From contig JAKTNV010000078.1 in NCBI GenBank assembly GCA_022747635.1, positions 1,729,997-1,793,996 of the forward strand: a stretch of DNA of 64,000 nt, written 5' to 3'. Made by a program: the position numbers and the translations under genes. The notes beneath the pieces are model-generated. The model saw only the letters and a program-made list of their open reading frames with translations. It had not been told where the DNA came from and did no database searches. The first letter of the stretch is position 1. Every line of letters starts with the position of its first letter. Source of the DNA: Hetaerina americana. Its lineage: Eukaryota > Arthropoda > Insecta > Odonata > Calopterygidae. Shown here piece by piece: positions 32,401-43,447 of the stretch.

Positions 32401-33466
32401 AACTGAACTCCATACAGAACATCGAATTGTTGCATACTAACTGTTAGACTACTTTCAATAAAATGATATGGTACCCTAAGTGATAAATGATCAGCTTGTT
32501 TTGCTGATTTCACTTGACAATTTTATCTATCGATTGATCTCAGCGGTAATAATACTAAGCACTCAAAGAAAGGACCAACTGATATGCTGAAAGCAATTGA
32601 ATCGAAATTTCTACCGGGACACATAGCACACGCATACCAATATATGTCTGATGATTATTACTGTCGTCAGTTTTTGATATACAGGTAGCCCAACTTTGCC
32701 TTCCAGCAATTATTTATATTTCTTCAAGCTATTATTCATTACTTCTCTTCGTGTTAAAATTCGATAGTTATATTTTCATTGAAATCATGGAAAAACTTTG
32801 CAATTAATAATCTAGAAAAATCTAACACTAAGGTTAGATAGTATCAGGTATGTATAAGAGATTAGGTAAACCGCATGACGCTTGCCAGTCAACCGATATA
32901 CTTGATTGATCCTTTTACTGAAAGTATGATTTTGAATGTAGACTCGCATATAATTTGTGACGCCAGATAAATTTTATTAAATATTATTTTTTTTGGGATT
33001 TAAATTTATTTTTGCCGCTTCGATAATGCTAAACGCATAAAGAATCACGTGCATGAGGACGTACATATGCCTAGTTTGTTCGCATCAAGGTGCATTTGCC
33101 GAAGGCCATTCGGTGGTTCGTAAGAGGCTTTGCGCAAGTGTCCAACATGAGTAATTGGAGTAATACCATTTCATCCGATTGAACAACTGCTAAAAAACGA
33201 ATCGTGAGAAAACAGGCGGTTGATTTATTGGAGAAGATAAATCCCACGCATGTGTCGCAAACAATAAGGTTCGAACCTTATTTTCCAACATAAAAGACCA
33301 GAACAAATGAGAACATTTCCGCTAAGCAAAGTTTCGGAGCGGCGCAAGGGCTTGCGTTAAGGATTGAAGGGAAAACACTCTTATGCAGATTTGAAGATAG
33401 GAGATGGAATATCGCGAGAACCTTTAATATACCTTCAATCTATGTGTACAGCAACTAGTACTTAAG
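29451..33466. other. Four kilobases of AT-rich DNA
   Basis: I see no gene, RNA or recognisable repeat. Small GC-richer patches occur at about 30380-30490 and 31890-32080 without any identifiable motif. Confidence 0.45.
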
Positions 33467-33739
33467 CTAGTCAAAGCTAGAAAATTCACATGATATCCAG
33501 TGGTGAGTAACCGATTTGTTTAGAATAGGCACTTGATAGACCGGAGCATTCGCCGACCTTTCGGCCAAACTATGAGCGTGAGCATATAGAGTCGGCGGAT
33601 GCTTAAGCGCGTCATTATCCCATTGCAGATGATTCCCTATTTGCTCATCCGATAGCCTCTCGGGGAACTTGAATGCCTTCACGGTGGTGGTCCCGTTGGT
33701 CCTTCTTGCGCGCGAGACGAGTCGCCGAGGAAGACGGGT

Positions 33740-33796
33740 ATACACCTGCCACCAGGCCAAGCAGGCTACGCTCAGTGTAAATGAATCATTTTTCAT
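33740..33796 (-). other. Candidate small first exon (speculative)
   Basis: On the minus strand an ATG at 33796 opens a peptide starting MKNDSFTLSVACLAWWQ, a charged start followed by a hydrophobic core like a short signal peptide. Immediately after it comes CAG/GTGTAT, an acceptable splice donor. Without splicing, the frame stays open to 33467 (109 codons) but loses any secretory look. No downstream exon is recognisable in the window, so this may be coincidence. Confidence 0.12.
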
Positions 33797-36002
33797 TATG
33801 CTTGGGCTTGAAGAATAGATCTCTGACCGGCGATATGCTCAGCCACGTTCAAAAGGTCACACATGGGTGTTTTTGTATAACAGAAAAAATAATCGGCTGT
33901 ATTTTTAAAATAAGCAATAACATGCCTCTTCCAGTTGAAACGAATTCATGATCTCGAGCATGCAGAATTTACAGTTGTGGTAGAAGGATTAAAAAGATTA
34001 AATAATATTAGTTTAAGATTATGAGCAAGGTTAAAGGTAAACTGACAAGTCATATTACTAGAATTAGTGGAAGAATATTCTAAAAGGCTACTAAAATTTG
34101 TGCAAATTTCTTCCAATTAATTTTCAGCATTACGGCAGGGACAATTACATTAAAATATAAACTATTGAGTATATTTAAGGATAACAACCTTACCTTAAGA
34201 ATGAATTTTAAATGCAAATTAATACTCTTTCGCCTAGATTGAAGGTTGTTATACTCTTTAATGACACTTTTAAGAAAAGAAAGGAGACTATTTTTCAGAA
34301 TAGCGCCATGTATGCTAAAATCGTGGTAATTCTGATAGGTAAATGTTTGCAGCGTCGGCACTTAGAGCGTTCACGGACGGGTCGGGGTTTCTAATGAGAT
34401 TTATTTTTACCGATTCAATTCAAATTAATGAATTGACTTTAATAGCAATGGAAAACAATAACATATTTGGTGATGTAATATTATAAGTCAATGTTGTGCT
34501 GAATGAGATTTAAATCTAATCTCATAGGCAAAATAAAAATGATTAAAAAAATCAAATTGACTTAAGTATTAGCTGATGGGATTGCGCGGATTTAAAACTT
34601 GAGCGCTCAAGTTTCATTTCAAAGACTTCGATCGGATTCCTTCGGCTGTATTCATTCCACAACTTTCCTACAGCCTATGTGTTGTTTCTAGTGGTGAAAA
34701 ACGGAAATGAAACCTCTTTCCATGAGCCTTTCTATCTCTATATTCCCAGCTTCTCGTAATTGCCCTCAAAATTTAGACATCCGATAATGAGTTTCAAATG
34801 AGCCGTTTATTTCTGCTTACAAAGCTGCAGTTGACAAGGAAGAACGTGGGCAGCTCATTAGAACTGAAAGTAGGGACTTGAGCAGTAGATGTGGGCAAAG
34901 TGAGAGATTGGAAGAAAGAAGGATATGCAGTTGCAAAGGAATGAGGATGCGTAGTAAAAGGAGGGGCAACAGGCGATGGATGGGTGCTAGGAAAAGGTAT
35001 GCCACGAACGTGTCGCACTTGATGGGGAGAGAGAGTGAGCTGCGGGGGAGGAGGAGAAGGGACGAGAGAGAGGCACGACAGACGCCCTCTCCTGTAAGGC
35101 GGCCCTCCTCCCCATCATTCCTTTCTCTTCGACACCTCCGTCGGCTCTCTCCCACACCCCTTTCTCGATGGAATGAGTCAAGTGGGACAGGACGCGGGGG
35201 ACTCGGACGCCAACTGCATCTCATCAATGGACGAAGGCAAAGGGAGCAGCGGTCGCATCCATCCTAAGAGGGCGTTGCAGCGCAAGACTTACGGTGCTTC
35301 ATGATGTACGGTACAAGCTCCACTCCCAAAACCTTCGCGCAAGAGTAATCACCAACGGGCATAGTTCAATGAACACGAGACAACGCAAAAAACGGGAAAT
35401 AAGTGTATGAAACAGTATAGCTTAATATGACAATACCTGTACTCCCTCTCCCTCACGCTTCGTTCGTTTTCCTCATTTTCCCACACCACGTCTCAACTCC
35501 TTGACTATCTGTCACGAGTACCACATCTACTCCGTACCATTCCCTGAATTTAAATGAGGCGATTTTTCCTTTGAAACGATTGGTGGCATATAAGTTTTCC
35601 AATACGTACACTTCCTTGTTCACTCTGCTCTATTGCTATTGAATTTCTTTAACTTCTCTTCCACACCTCTGGAAGCCCCGTGCAACTGGTACCACTTCTA
35701 GACGTTCATTATATGATAAAATGAGCCATCTTCTTTGGACGGACGTTTTTTCATCATCATCTACAATAAGCCTCACTTCGTGTCACTCTTTGACCTTAAT
35801 TGTTCCAACAACCATCTTTAGAAAAAAAATTCTTTGCTGGGCAACACTACATGATCTTTAGAAATAAGATGAACACTATCTACAAATATACCTTCAAAAA
35901 AAGTTATTTTGATACAATTTCAACTCCTCGTTCACAAAATCCCTTTGCCTTCTCGCTTCATCAAATGTCCTTTTTTCCTCAACAATTGCATGAATAAAAA
36001 AC
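33797..36002. other. Non-coding stretch with purine-rich island
   Basis: A GA-rich island at about 34830-35090 turns CT-rich at 35090-35170 and CpG-containing to 35280. Its 129- and 136-codon frames on opposite strands are low-complexity (R/E/S-rich). CT-rich segments follow at 35430-35700. No gene recognised. Confidence 0.4.
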
Positions 36003-36263
36003 CATAGACACAGTAATCAACCCGAAGGTCGGTTAGGTAGGTGATGGTAGTTCACTCACAACTAAGCCCGACGGCGTGTGAAATTCACACACGAGGGTGG
36101 GGGGGGGGCAGTTCCTTTCAATGTGCCAGTTATGGTTTCCCAGGAAGATCTGGTACCCGAAAATTCGCATAGCTTGGGTGGAGCTGCAGGTGCCCAGATA
36201 GGATTGCCCAGGCATGGAACCCGGGCCCTCCAGTCAGTTGCCAATGCTCTACCCCTGGACCAC
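36003..36263 (-). repeat. SINE family S1, near full-length copy
   Basis: On the minus strand it runs from a tRNA-like head (TGGTCCAGGGGTAGAGCATT as A box, GGGTTCCATGCC as a mutated B box) through CACCTGCAGCTCCACCCAAG, TACCAGATCTTCCTGGGAAA, a poly-C tract, GTGTGAATTTCACACGCCG and CCGACCTTCGGGTTGATTAC to the TATGGTTTTTTA tail. This structure identifies a tRNA-derived SINE transcribed by RNA polymerase III. Confidence 0.88.
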
Positions 36264-38529
36264 AAAATATCCTTAATGGTGTGAATAATGAAAGACTAAT
36301 AATAACGCCTTAGGTTACACTCAATATATCGAAAAGGAGTACAGATAACTTATTTGCATATTGTCATTTTCTTGCAATATTTTCTTCAAAAATATAACAA
36401 AAAACATTTCAATGCCAGCAAAGTGGGCTTAATTACTATTCAAAGCTTCCTCCTACAACCATATTGAATGTTAACAGGTGGAAGTGAAATGTAATTGAGC
36501 CAAAGATTATACAATATCATCATGAGGCTTTGTGAAGTCCTCTTTATTTATTAATTTTTCTCCATTTCTGTTAGCCTTTGTTTCTCTCTGGGGAAACTGG
36601 TTAAATTCCTAACAGGCCGTGATTGATTGATGTTGTGCGATCCTGGCATGAATTTGTTCGAGTTGAGATTTATATGATATTAGCCTCCAGGACCCTTTAA
36701 AGTCCATTTCCTCCCACGAGAATCACTTTTACGCACTTTCGGAGTTCGGGTAGCAATCTTTCACTAGATGCCACGCCTGAAACTCCTCAATTTAGTGATT
36801 ATTCAGGTATCTAAATGTAGTTTCATAGAAATGAATTTTCACGGAATTTCATCCATTTCAGATGGCAACAAAACCAATAAGCCTTACAAAACCAACTAGT
36901 ATCATTGTAAACATCATCCAATCTGTGTGATATGTCATAAATAATGGCGTGGTGCTCCCTGAATACTAAACATTTCTAGGCAAACAAATCAGCGAAAATC
37001 CTTTTCGATTTTAAAAGAAATTGAGTTTGTACTTTTATTAAAAAAACGAGTAAAATCAACCTTTCAGATTCATTATATAAGAATTATCGTCCTGGTAATT
37101 ATTATATTTTCAACACAGAGAAATGTTAATTGCTTATGGGTGCAATTATGGGTAAATGCAAGCCTCAATAAGTGAGTAAATATCAGAACAGAACTATCCA
37201 CACGGCTGGAGACTCCTTCAAGCTTCTCCCCCATTCCACGTGCAACGATCGACACCCCTCTCCCCTTCTCCACGGGTACTTACCTCCCGCTCACCCAAAC
37301 CCTTTATCGCCGCGTTCACATCTATCACTTCTCGCTTCCAACTCTACTTTTCCACATCCTCTCTTCAGCACTTCTCTCCCTCCTCTTACCCCCCTCTATC
37401 TCCCACGGCTCCGCAACACTCCCCCTCCCCCTCGAGCCCAACTCTTAGAGTCACGCAACTTGCGTCTCTCCCCACTTGCGGCTCGCACACATCTGTCTCC
37501 CCGCACTCTCGCCCCATCTCCCTCCCATGCCTTCTCCTTCCCCCTCTCGCCTTCCTCCTCTCTACCCTCGGCTTCAGTACCACACAACCATTGCTTGCTT
37601 CTTTCTTTAACGATTCATGATATCTCCTCCATCCTTCGACCTAACATCCTCTCCATCCTTCGGAAGGTGCCGTGCGTCAATCACTAAATCCCTACCGTTA
37701 TACATAAAATATTTATTATTACCTTTCAGTACTATTCAGTCAGAGTTGGAGCATAGATGGTGGGGGCCTGAGCCCCGCTAATAATATGAGTGTAATGCCC
37801 AAAGGGCACAGTAAACCTGATTTTTAACATTCCTGAGAGATCTTATTCCTCTGCCGACATAAATTTCTCCTGGTCCATTCATTCATGAGAAGGGCTTTGC
37901 GGACATATTTGATGAATTTTAGCATGAAGGGGGAACTCCCAAGTGTCCCACCTTGTATCGACCAAGCATTGGCCGTCAAGATTGAAGTAAAGCTCGATAC
38001 AAAGAAAAGTATCACATGAAATGTTAAGGAATGAAGACTATGAAAATTGGTCACGCTGGTTCGGCGAGGAGTTGAAGCTGAACAAACAAGTAAAACGATG
38101 GATAGGAAGCGCTCAATGAAGCAAATCTACCAGTGAAGAAGAATAAACATCGCGACGTTTCCTAGATCAGACTTTAATTACGTAATTATAAGTCCTGTAA
38201 TAAGGCACAGGTATATAAAAACTGATCTCCTTATTTACATGAGAACTGCAAGTAAGCACTGTTGGCTGTAGAGAAAAGACGTGAGAAAAGGAAATAAAAA
38301 TCTGGCCAAGGATATTGCGGCTACAAGGCTATTTCTGGACAACATGTTGTCTCTGTATGGCCCGATGCTACTGATAATCGGAATAGGAAACAATTTCGAA
38401 GATATTTAACCTAATAAGACCTTAGCGATGCATCAGACGAAAATAATAAGGCAGAAAACCCCAGTTAGGCCGGAGTGATGTCACTAATTAACCTGTCCGC
38501 AGAGAATCCTTAATTGTGCGAACCAACCG
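36264..38529. other. Non-coding stretch with pyrimidine-rich island
   Basis: A strongly CT-rich island lies at about 37190-37680. The 171- and 126-codon plus-strand frames across it are low-complexity Ser/Pro/Leu translations of CT repeats and are not credible proteins. The remainder is AT-rich. Confidence 0.42.
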
Positions 38530-38545
38530 CAGCGCTATCTGGTTG
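38530..38545. promoter_or_regulatory. CTCF-like motif
   Basis: CAGCGCTATCTGGTTG resembles the insect and vertebrate CTCF core (CAGCGCCMYCTGGTGG in one orientation), with two mismatches. It sits in a small CpG-rich pocket (38510-38700) inside AT-rich DNA. This is a motif match only. Confidence 0.2.
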
Positions 38546-39097
38546 CAGTCGACAAACACGCGAACCGCCCACCATGCGGTGGCGTCCCAGGGAGTCTTCC
38601 GCCTCGAAATGGGGAGGAGTCCTCTCGTGCCCGCGTCTTGGAGAACATCAGGATCACCCCCGATGCAACAAGGCGCGCGCGAGCCCGTATTTTTACCCAG
38701 AGTTAACTAAATGGCTCAAGAGCATTCATGCTGTGAATCTGATGTGGCTACATATCAATTATATGACTACTCTAAATTCCTTATAAATGGATTAGTTAGA
38801 GAAAGATCTGAGCTAAGATATTGAACTTTAGTAGTATACACATGCGGTGGGTGTCCCAAACCATCACCTGTCCAACCGATAACGGTGTCCTAGAGCTTTT
38901 ATAATTGTAGATGCGCTATTCCGAATCTCTTCATTCGAAATGGGTTAACTGTAAAATAATCCCCGAATTTTTCAATCAATAATTTAGCTCTTTTATAATC
39001 GATTAGTTCCGATTAGATCCTTTTCTGATTTTCTTCTTTGATACCAGACACCAATTCGTCTCTCTTATTTTCCCTTTTAACCACGTTCCAATTTTGG
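38546..39097. other. CpG-rich pocket, then AT-rich DNA
   Basis: The CpG-rich stretch continues to about 38700, including the palindrome CCACCATGCGGTGG at about 38569-38582. A 90-codon plus-strand frame (38514-38786) crosses it without recognisable domains. The remainder is AT-rich. Confidence 0.35.
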
Positions 39098-39111
39098 CCG
39101 CCAGGTGGAAG
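39098..39111 (+). promoter_or_regulatory. CTCF-like motif
   Basis: CCGCCAGGTGGAAG is close to the CTCF core (CCASYAGRKGGCRS), with two deviations. It lies about 560 bases from the other CTCF-like motif. Motif evidence only. Confidence 0.22.
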
Positions 39112-39811
39112 CACCGAGAGTGAACTCGGTATTTAGATCCGAATAAAAACAGCTGTTTGGTGGAGGACGCGAAAGGGTTAACTCGTGGGTGTTAAACTGA
39201 TTTAAAAAAACAGCGAACTTAATCAGAAACTATTACAAAGAAATAAACCATTATAAGCAATCCTCATACAATCCGATATATTAATGTATAGTACACGTAT
39301 TCTTTTAAAGTAGCACAAGCACAAGTGAATAAAATAGGTATAAATGATTGAATTCATTCCTTTCCTTGAAAAAATATCTTCCTTCACCATTTATGTAAAT
39401 AATAGTATCAATAAAAATCATAATAAACAGCGAACGCGCACATTCTCAATTCGCAATTCCAGGAGCAAAAGCTAAGCAATTAATGAAAAACCCTTGAGTT
39501 CTAAATGTTTGACTTGAAAATGGCGGGATTGGAGAAAACCTCGCCCTACCGGAGAATGTTGTCATTGCGCCATGAAAATAAAATTAAGGCGCGAGCTTTA
39601 CGAGAGTGCACATTTCCACCCACTTATATTTTCAAAAATTTAAGTCTTAAGGGAAACGTAACTGTTTCAATTTAATAGTCAAATATTCTTAAAAGTTGAG
39701 TCACATGTATTTAAGAAGGGCAGATAAATATTTAACCATGATATAAAAACGATATCTCAAATGTTTAAGAACTCTATAAATTCCCAAATTTTTTGATGAG
39801 TTTTTCTCAGT
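39112..39811. other. AT-rich non-coding stretch
   Basis: No gene or repeat recognised. Confidence 0.4.
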
Positions 39812-40068
39812 ACCTAACCTGAAGGTTTGATAGGTGATGTTAGAGCTCATCTAATACCAAGCCCAAAGGAGTGTGAGACTCGCAAATCAGGAAATTGGGC
39901 AAGTTCCTTTTACTGTACCGCCTATTGTTTACCAGAAAGATCTGGTACCCCGTAAAATCACAGAGCTTTGGTGAAGCTGAAGAGCGTCCATAAGTGCCAC
40001 CCGGAATCGAACCCGGGCACTTCAGGTGGTAGCCCTGCGCTTTGACTAGTGGAATACCATATCCCCCA
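39812..40068 (-). repeat. SINE family S1, diverged copy
   Basis: The minus-strand tRNA-like head carries an excellent B box (GGGTTCGATTCCGGG) and a degraded A box. The body blocks of the family follow (TACCAGATCTTTCTGG, AAAGGAACTTGCCC, GGGCTTGGTATTAGATGAGC), ending near AACCTTCAGGTTAGG. The last 20-30 bases of the consensus tail are missing. Confidence 0.82.
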
Positions 40069-40782
40069 ACTCTAAACTCTTAGTAGGTCATTATTTTAGC
40101 TTTCGTGAATTTCCTCTACCCGACTTGTCCATTAATATTTTTCTGTGGCCACAAGGAATTTTTACCTCTTGTAGGAGTATTACTTTAAAAAATAATCCAT
40201 TTTCTATGAGCTCCCCAACTTCTTATTTGGTCAACTGATTACTGGTTACTTTCTCATTCGTGCTCCTTCATTGTCTCAATTCCAGTGGTTAAACAGATAA
40301 GTGATGCAGAATTATGTATTATTTTCCCTCCCACTTTATTGGACCCGTTTGAGTTTATGATTGTAATATATGATAGCGATTGTTTCCATATATTTGCTAG
40401 TTATTACTCAGATATCCAGTGTAGGAAAAAAATTGTTTTGCTAATTTTGAGAATCTGTGATTCTAATAATATTTCATTGTAGGGTTTACAAAAATTAATT
40501 TAGAATCCTGATGATTTTTCCTAGTTCTTTTCACCATTAATTTCAATTAAAGATGTTAGCTTTACAAGAGCATTAGAGATCCTAAAATTAATTTACTTTC
40601 TAACTTCTATCAGCACGCTCTAATCAAGAGCAGGTTCTAAAGAAATCGAGGTATTTAAGATTTCTCCGCTGAGCGGCGCTTCTGTCTGTTTTATATGAAA
40701 TGAATGCATGTGTGGTACAAGTTTCAGTGATATGACTCCAGCATTGCGTCAGCGGTAACCGGTGCAAGTTGAAGCATGCTCA
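40069..40782. other. Non-coding stretch
   Basis: AT-rich; no gene recognised. The 65-codon plus-strand frame at 40285-40482 has no domain. Confidence 0.4.
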
Positions 40783-41060
40783 GTTCGACCACGCCTGCTT
40801 CTGATGATGGAAAACGTTTCCACGATTTTCACATTGGGAAACAGGAAAAGGTCCAATGGGGCTAGGCCTGGACTATAAGGAGGATGAGGAATTCTTCACT
40901 TTTCATGAATGGTCTTAACGTTATTCGACTATCTACTCTCAAAATAGTAGCAGTTGAAATTTAGTTATGTTTACTTCCGCAAGAGCAGTACTGGAGCTCC
41001 AGGTTTATCTTCATATGAAATTCTCTTCCATCTTTCAGCATTTGAAACTGTCTCATAGCT
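40783..41060 (-). mobile_element. Degenerate mariner-like transposase fragment
   Basis: On the minus strand, bases about 40890-40830 translate to PHPPYSPGLAPLDLFLFPN, which is the third-Asp motif of mariner transposases (PPYSPDLAPSDFFLFPK). Upstream sequence is too decayed to read continuously, though a DGRE-like trace suggests the HTH linker. No TIRs recognised; limits are approximate. Confidence 0.5.
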
Positions 41061-41502
41061 GTGCCATTGAGTAGAATAGAGTCTTCATGAGCCTTATGCG
41101 CCATAATATAGGCCTCTGATTACTATTTTCTCATGAGAAAGAAATATTTCAATGCTGAGTATTGCTCGTCGTGTGGCACTTCCATCGTTGCCGCAGGTGA
41201 GCTGAGTATGTATCAACATGCAACGACTGTCGCTGATGCAAAACTGGAGTAAAATTAACGAAACTTATACCATACACATTAAACGTAAAGAAAACAATAT
41301 AGAATCTCATTAATTTACAGCACAACTAATTATACGAATAATAATTTGTGATCACTCCGTATTGAAGTCTTCGTTCATACAGGTATATCATGGTACACAT
41401 ATACGTTAGCGATGGAAAAATTGGATTGATAGAGTTATATAAAGGAAGTATGTATGAGATAATCAATGCAAAAGGTATAAAATAAAAATTAGTAATAGGA
41501 TA
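41061..41502. other. Non-coding stretch
   Basis: No feature recognised; possibly further decayed transposon sequence. Confidence 0.35.
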
Positions 41503-41532
41503 AAAAACCATAAAAACAGTAATCAACCCGAA
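41503..41532 (-). repeat. SINE family S1, 30-bp 3' tail only
   Basis: The minus strand reads TTCGGGTTGATTACTG then the TTATGGTTTTTTA tail, the exact end of the S1 SINE. At 41533 it abuts mariner sequence, and no SINE head is present on the other side. This is a rearrangement breakpoint or an extremely short insertion. Confidence 0.8.
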
Positions 41533-42399
41533 TCGAACGATATCTTTGAAGAAGCACCCTTGTGCGTTCTCACACGCCGCTGCCAGCGGGTTTTCCACTA
41601 TTCAGACGCCTTTTGGAAGGAATCCGCCACGGCATTCCGCCCGGAATGCTGCTAAGTTCCCTCGTCACGACCTGTTGTAACGCTTCCACCGAGCCGTGGT
41701 GATATCCTTTCAGTACGAATTTGAGGCGGGGAAGGAGGAAGAAGGCTTGTGGGGCATTTCCTAAAAAAATTGGATCCTCACTCACATGGTCGAGAATCCC
41801 TTGGCGGATCTAAGTTTCATTTTGTTCGACCGAAAGTACTCGCAGTACCAACTTTGCACACACCTTTCTCATGCCAATATATTTGGTCACAAGTCGATGC
41901 ACATCACTTTTAGGTATGCCAAGGTTCATCAGAAACCCTGAAAACACTTAATCTGCGATCCTTTTCCAACAAAGTCTTCACTTTCACAAGAATTTTGTGA
42001 CTTTTTGAGGTTAAAGGGGGTCCTGAAAGTTCAGCGTCTTCAACGTCTTCTCCACCCTCCCATAACCACTTGGGCAACTCAAAAACACACGAACTACCCA
42101 TGGTGTCAACACCATAAGTTGCCTTGGGCATGTCATCAGTCTCTTTCCCGGTTTTGCCCAGTTTCACCCAAAATGTGATGGCGTAGCACTGTTCCAATAA
42201 ACGGTTCATGACGGAGCGTAACGAGGTCACGTTAGAGAGGTTTCGCAAACAAACGGTTCGCACTCCACAACGGCACTGACACAGGCCTCCAGCCTTTCCT
42301 GAGACTCCCCTCCCTCAAAAACTGCTAGAGAAACTGACGCTCGTTCGTCCGTCTATCCGGGTAAAAATAAATCATACTACTTTTGGGACAGCCCTTGTG
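41533..42399 (-). mobile_element. Internally deleted mariner, right-truncated (family M3)
   Basis: The minus-strand 5' terminus near 42399 begins about CAAGGGCTGTCCCAAAAGTA, a typical mariner terminal repeat, followed by a GC-richer 5' UTR. The coding region then runs from the HTH domain to the transposase C-terminus at about 41570. The opposite terminal repeat is missing and is replaced by the 30-bp SINE tail at 41532. The catalytic core is also deleted. It is dead. Confidence 0.88.
41570..42263 (-). pseudogene. Mariner transposase lacking catalytic core
   Basis: The N-terminal half reads LLEQCYAITFWVKLGKTGKE, AAYGVDTMG-like and DVEDAELSGPPLTSK, ending LLEKDRRLSVFRVSDEPWH, which is the paired HTH region of this mariner lineage. 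A frameshifted remnant (about 41900-41820) continues to the KVCAKLV-like motif. The sequence then jumps to the final D motif region, with QAFFLLPRL where APxDFFLFPRL is expected, followed by GYHHGSVEALQQVVTRELSS. GDETW and HHDN are absent and the third Asp is lost. Confidence 0.88.
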
Positions 42400-42554
42400 T
42401 GCATTAATACCGAAGTGCACCACCAAAAATTCGAATCTTAGTGAGTCTCTTTTTTGTGTGTTTCTGTGTTTTTGTCTGTGTCTACTAGTGCTAAATTTTA
42501 TACATTATTATTCACATCCGTGAGACTTTCAAAAAGTGTTAATATATATAACAC

Positions 42555-42836
42555 GCGGGTCGCGGTAGTCCAGTGGGTAGAGCGTTGGGCTGCTGACCGG
42601 AGGGTCCCGGGTCATATTCCCGGGCAAGGCACTCTGGGCACCTGCAGCTCCACCCAAGCTAAAGCGATTTTTCGGGTACCAGGTCTTCCTGGGAAACCAT
42701 AACCGGCACAGGGAAAGGAACTGCCCCCCCTACCCTGATGTGTGAATTTTCACACGCCGTATAGAGCTTAGTACTGGGTGATGTCTACCATCACCTACTA
42801 AACCGACCTTCGGGTTGATTACTGTGTTTATGGTTT
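42555..42836 (+). repeat. SINE family S1, full-length copy with target duplication
   Basis: This is a 282-bp tRNA-derived SINE. The head GGGTCGCGGTAGTCCAGTGG-GTAGAGCG carries the A box; the B box is mutated (GGGTCATATTCC). A family-specific body follows (CACCTGCAGCTCCACCCAAG, GGAAAGGAACTGCCCCCC, the TTTTCACACGCCG region, CTACCATCACCTAC) and the tail is CCTTCGGGTTGATTACTGTG plus TTATGGTTT. Flanks carry an identical 12-bp direct repeat TATATATAACAC (42543-42554 and 42837-42848), the signature of LINE-machinery insertion into TA-rich DNA. Confidence 0.93.
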
Positions 42837-42856
42837 TATATATAACACACACATAT

Positions 42857-42917
42857 GTTTATATATATATATATATACACAAGTAGCATATATAGATTGT
42901 ATATATATCCATATAGT
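42857..42917. repeat. TA-rich spacer with short (TA)n
   Basis: A short (TA)n run at about 42860-42877 is followed by TATATAGATTGTATATATATCC, separating the two SINE copies. Confidence 0.7.
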
Positions 42918-43184
42918 GGGTCGCGGAGGTCCAGGGATAGAGCGTTGAACCGGAGGGCCCGGGTTCGACTCCGGGGCAAGCCTCTCTGGGCACCTGCAAC
43001 TCCACCCAAGCTATGTGATTTTTTGGGCACCAAATCTTCCGAGGAAACCAAAACCGGCACAGGGAAAGGAACTGGCCCCCCTACCCTGATGCACGAGTTT
43101 CACACGCCGTCGGGCTTAGTACTGGGTGAGCTCTACCATCCTCTACCAAACCGACCTTCAGGTTGATTACTGTGTTTATGGTTT
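42918..43184 (+). repeat. SINE family S1, second tandem copy
   Basis: About 267 bp in the same orientation as, and about 80 bp from, the copy at 42555. It has a good B box (GGGTTCGACTCC), CACCTGCAACTCCACCCAAG, GGCACAGGGAAAGGAACTGG, the TTTCACACGCCGTCGGGCTT region and the same 3' tail. Internal small deletions in the tRNA-like head compared with copy 42555 imply independent insertion rather than tandem duplication. Confidence 0.92.
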
Positions 43185-43192
43185 AATTATAT

Positions 43193-43193
43193 A

Positions 43194-43251
<58 letters not shown>

Positions 43252-43340
43252 ATCTATGTGTGTGTGTACACATATATAATATGTATACACACATGTGTAT
43301 GTAAGTATGATGCATGTGTATGTATGAATACGTTTGTGTG
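43193..43340. repeat. Compound TA/TG microsatellite
   Basis: About 40 bases of (TA)n and about 20 of (TG)n are followed by a degenerate series of TGTG, TATG and ACACATG units to about 43340. Cys-Val and Ile-Tyr repeat frames across it are artefacts. Confidence 0.93.
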
Positions 43341-43373
43341 CATGTGGGAGTATGTATGTGTAATAGTGCATCA

Positions 43374-43447
43374 ATGGGTGGTGGCCTAACTACCCTTGCC
43401 ACATTGTCAAGGTCATTGTGAAGCTGCGGGGTATTTTGTAGATACAT
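43374..43447 (+). mobile_element. Diverged LINE 3' terminus
   Basis: It reads GGGTGGTGGCCTAACTACCC, CTTGCCACATTGTCAAGG, then AGCTGCGGGGTATTTTGTAG and ATAC. This aligns with the last 70 bases of the L1a LINE (GGTGACCTAACACCCCCCGC and so on to GGGGTATTATGTAGATGTAG) but is clearly diverged. It is either an old L1a copy or a sister family. Confidence 0.6.

Noticed and set aside
37172..37687. 171-codon Ser/Pro/Leu-rich frame
   Set aside because: Produced by a CT-rich island; overlapping long frames exist in other phases and on the other strand.
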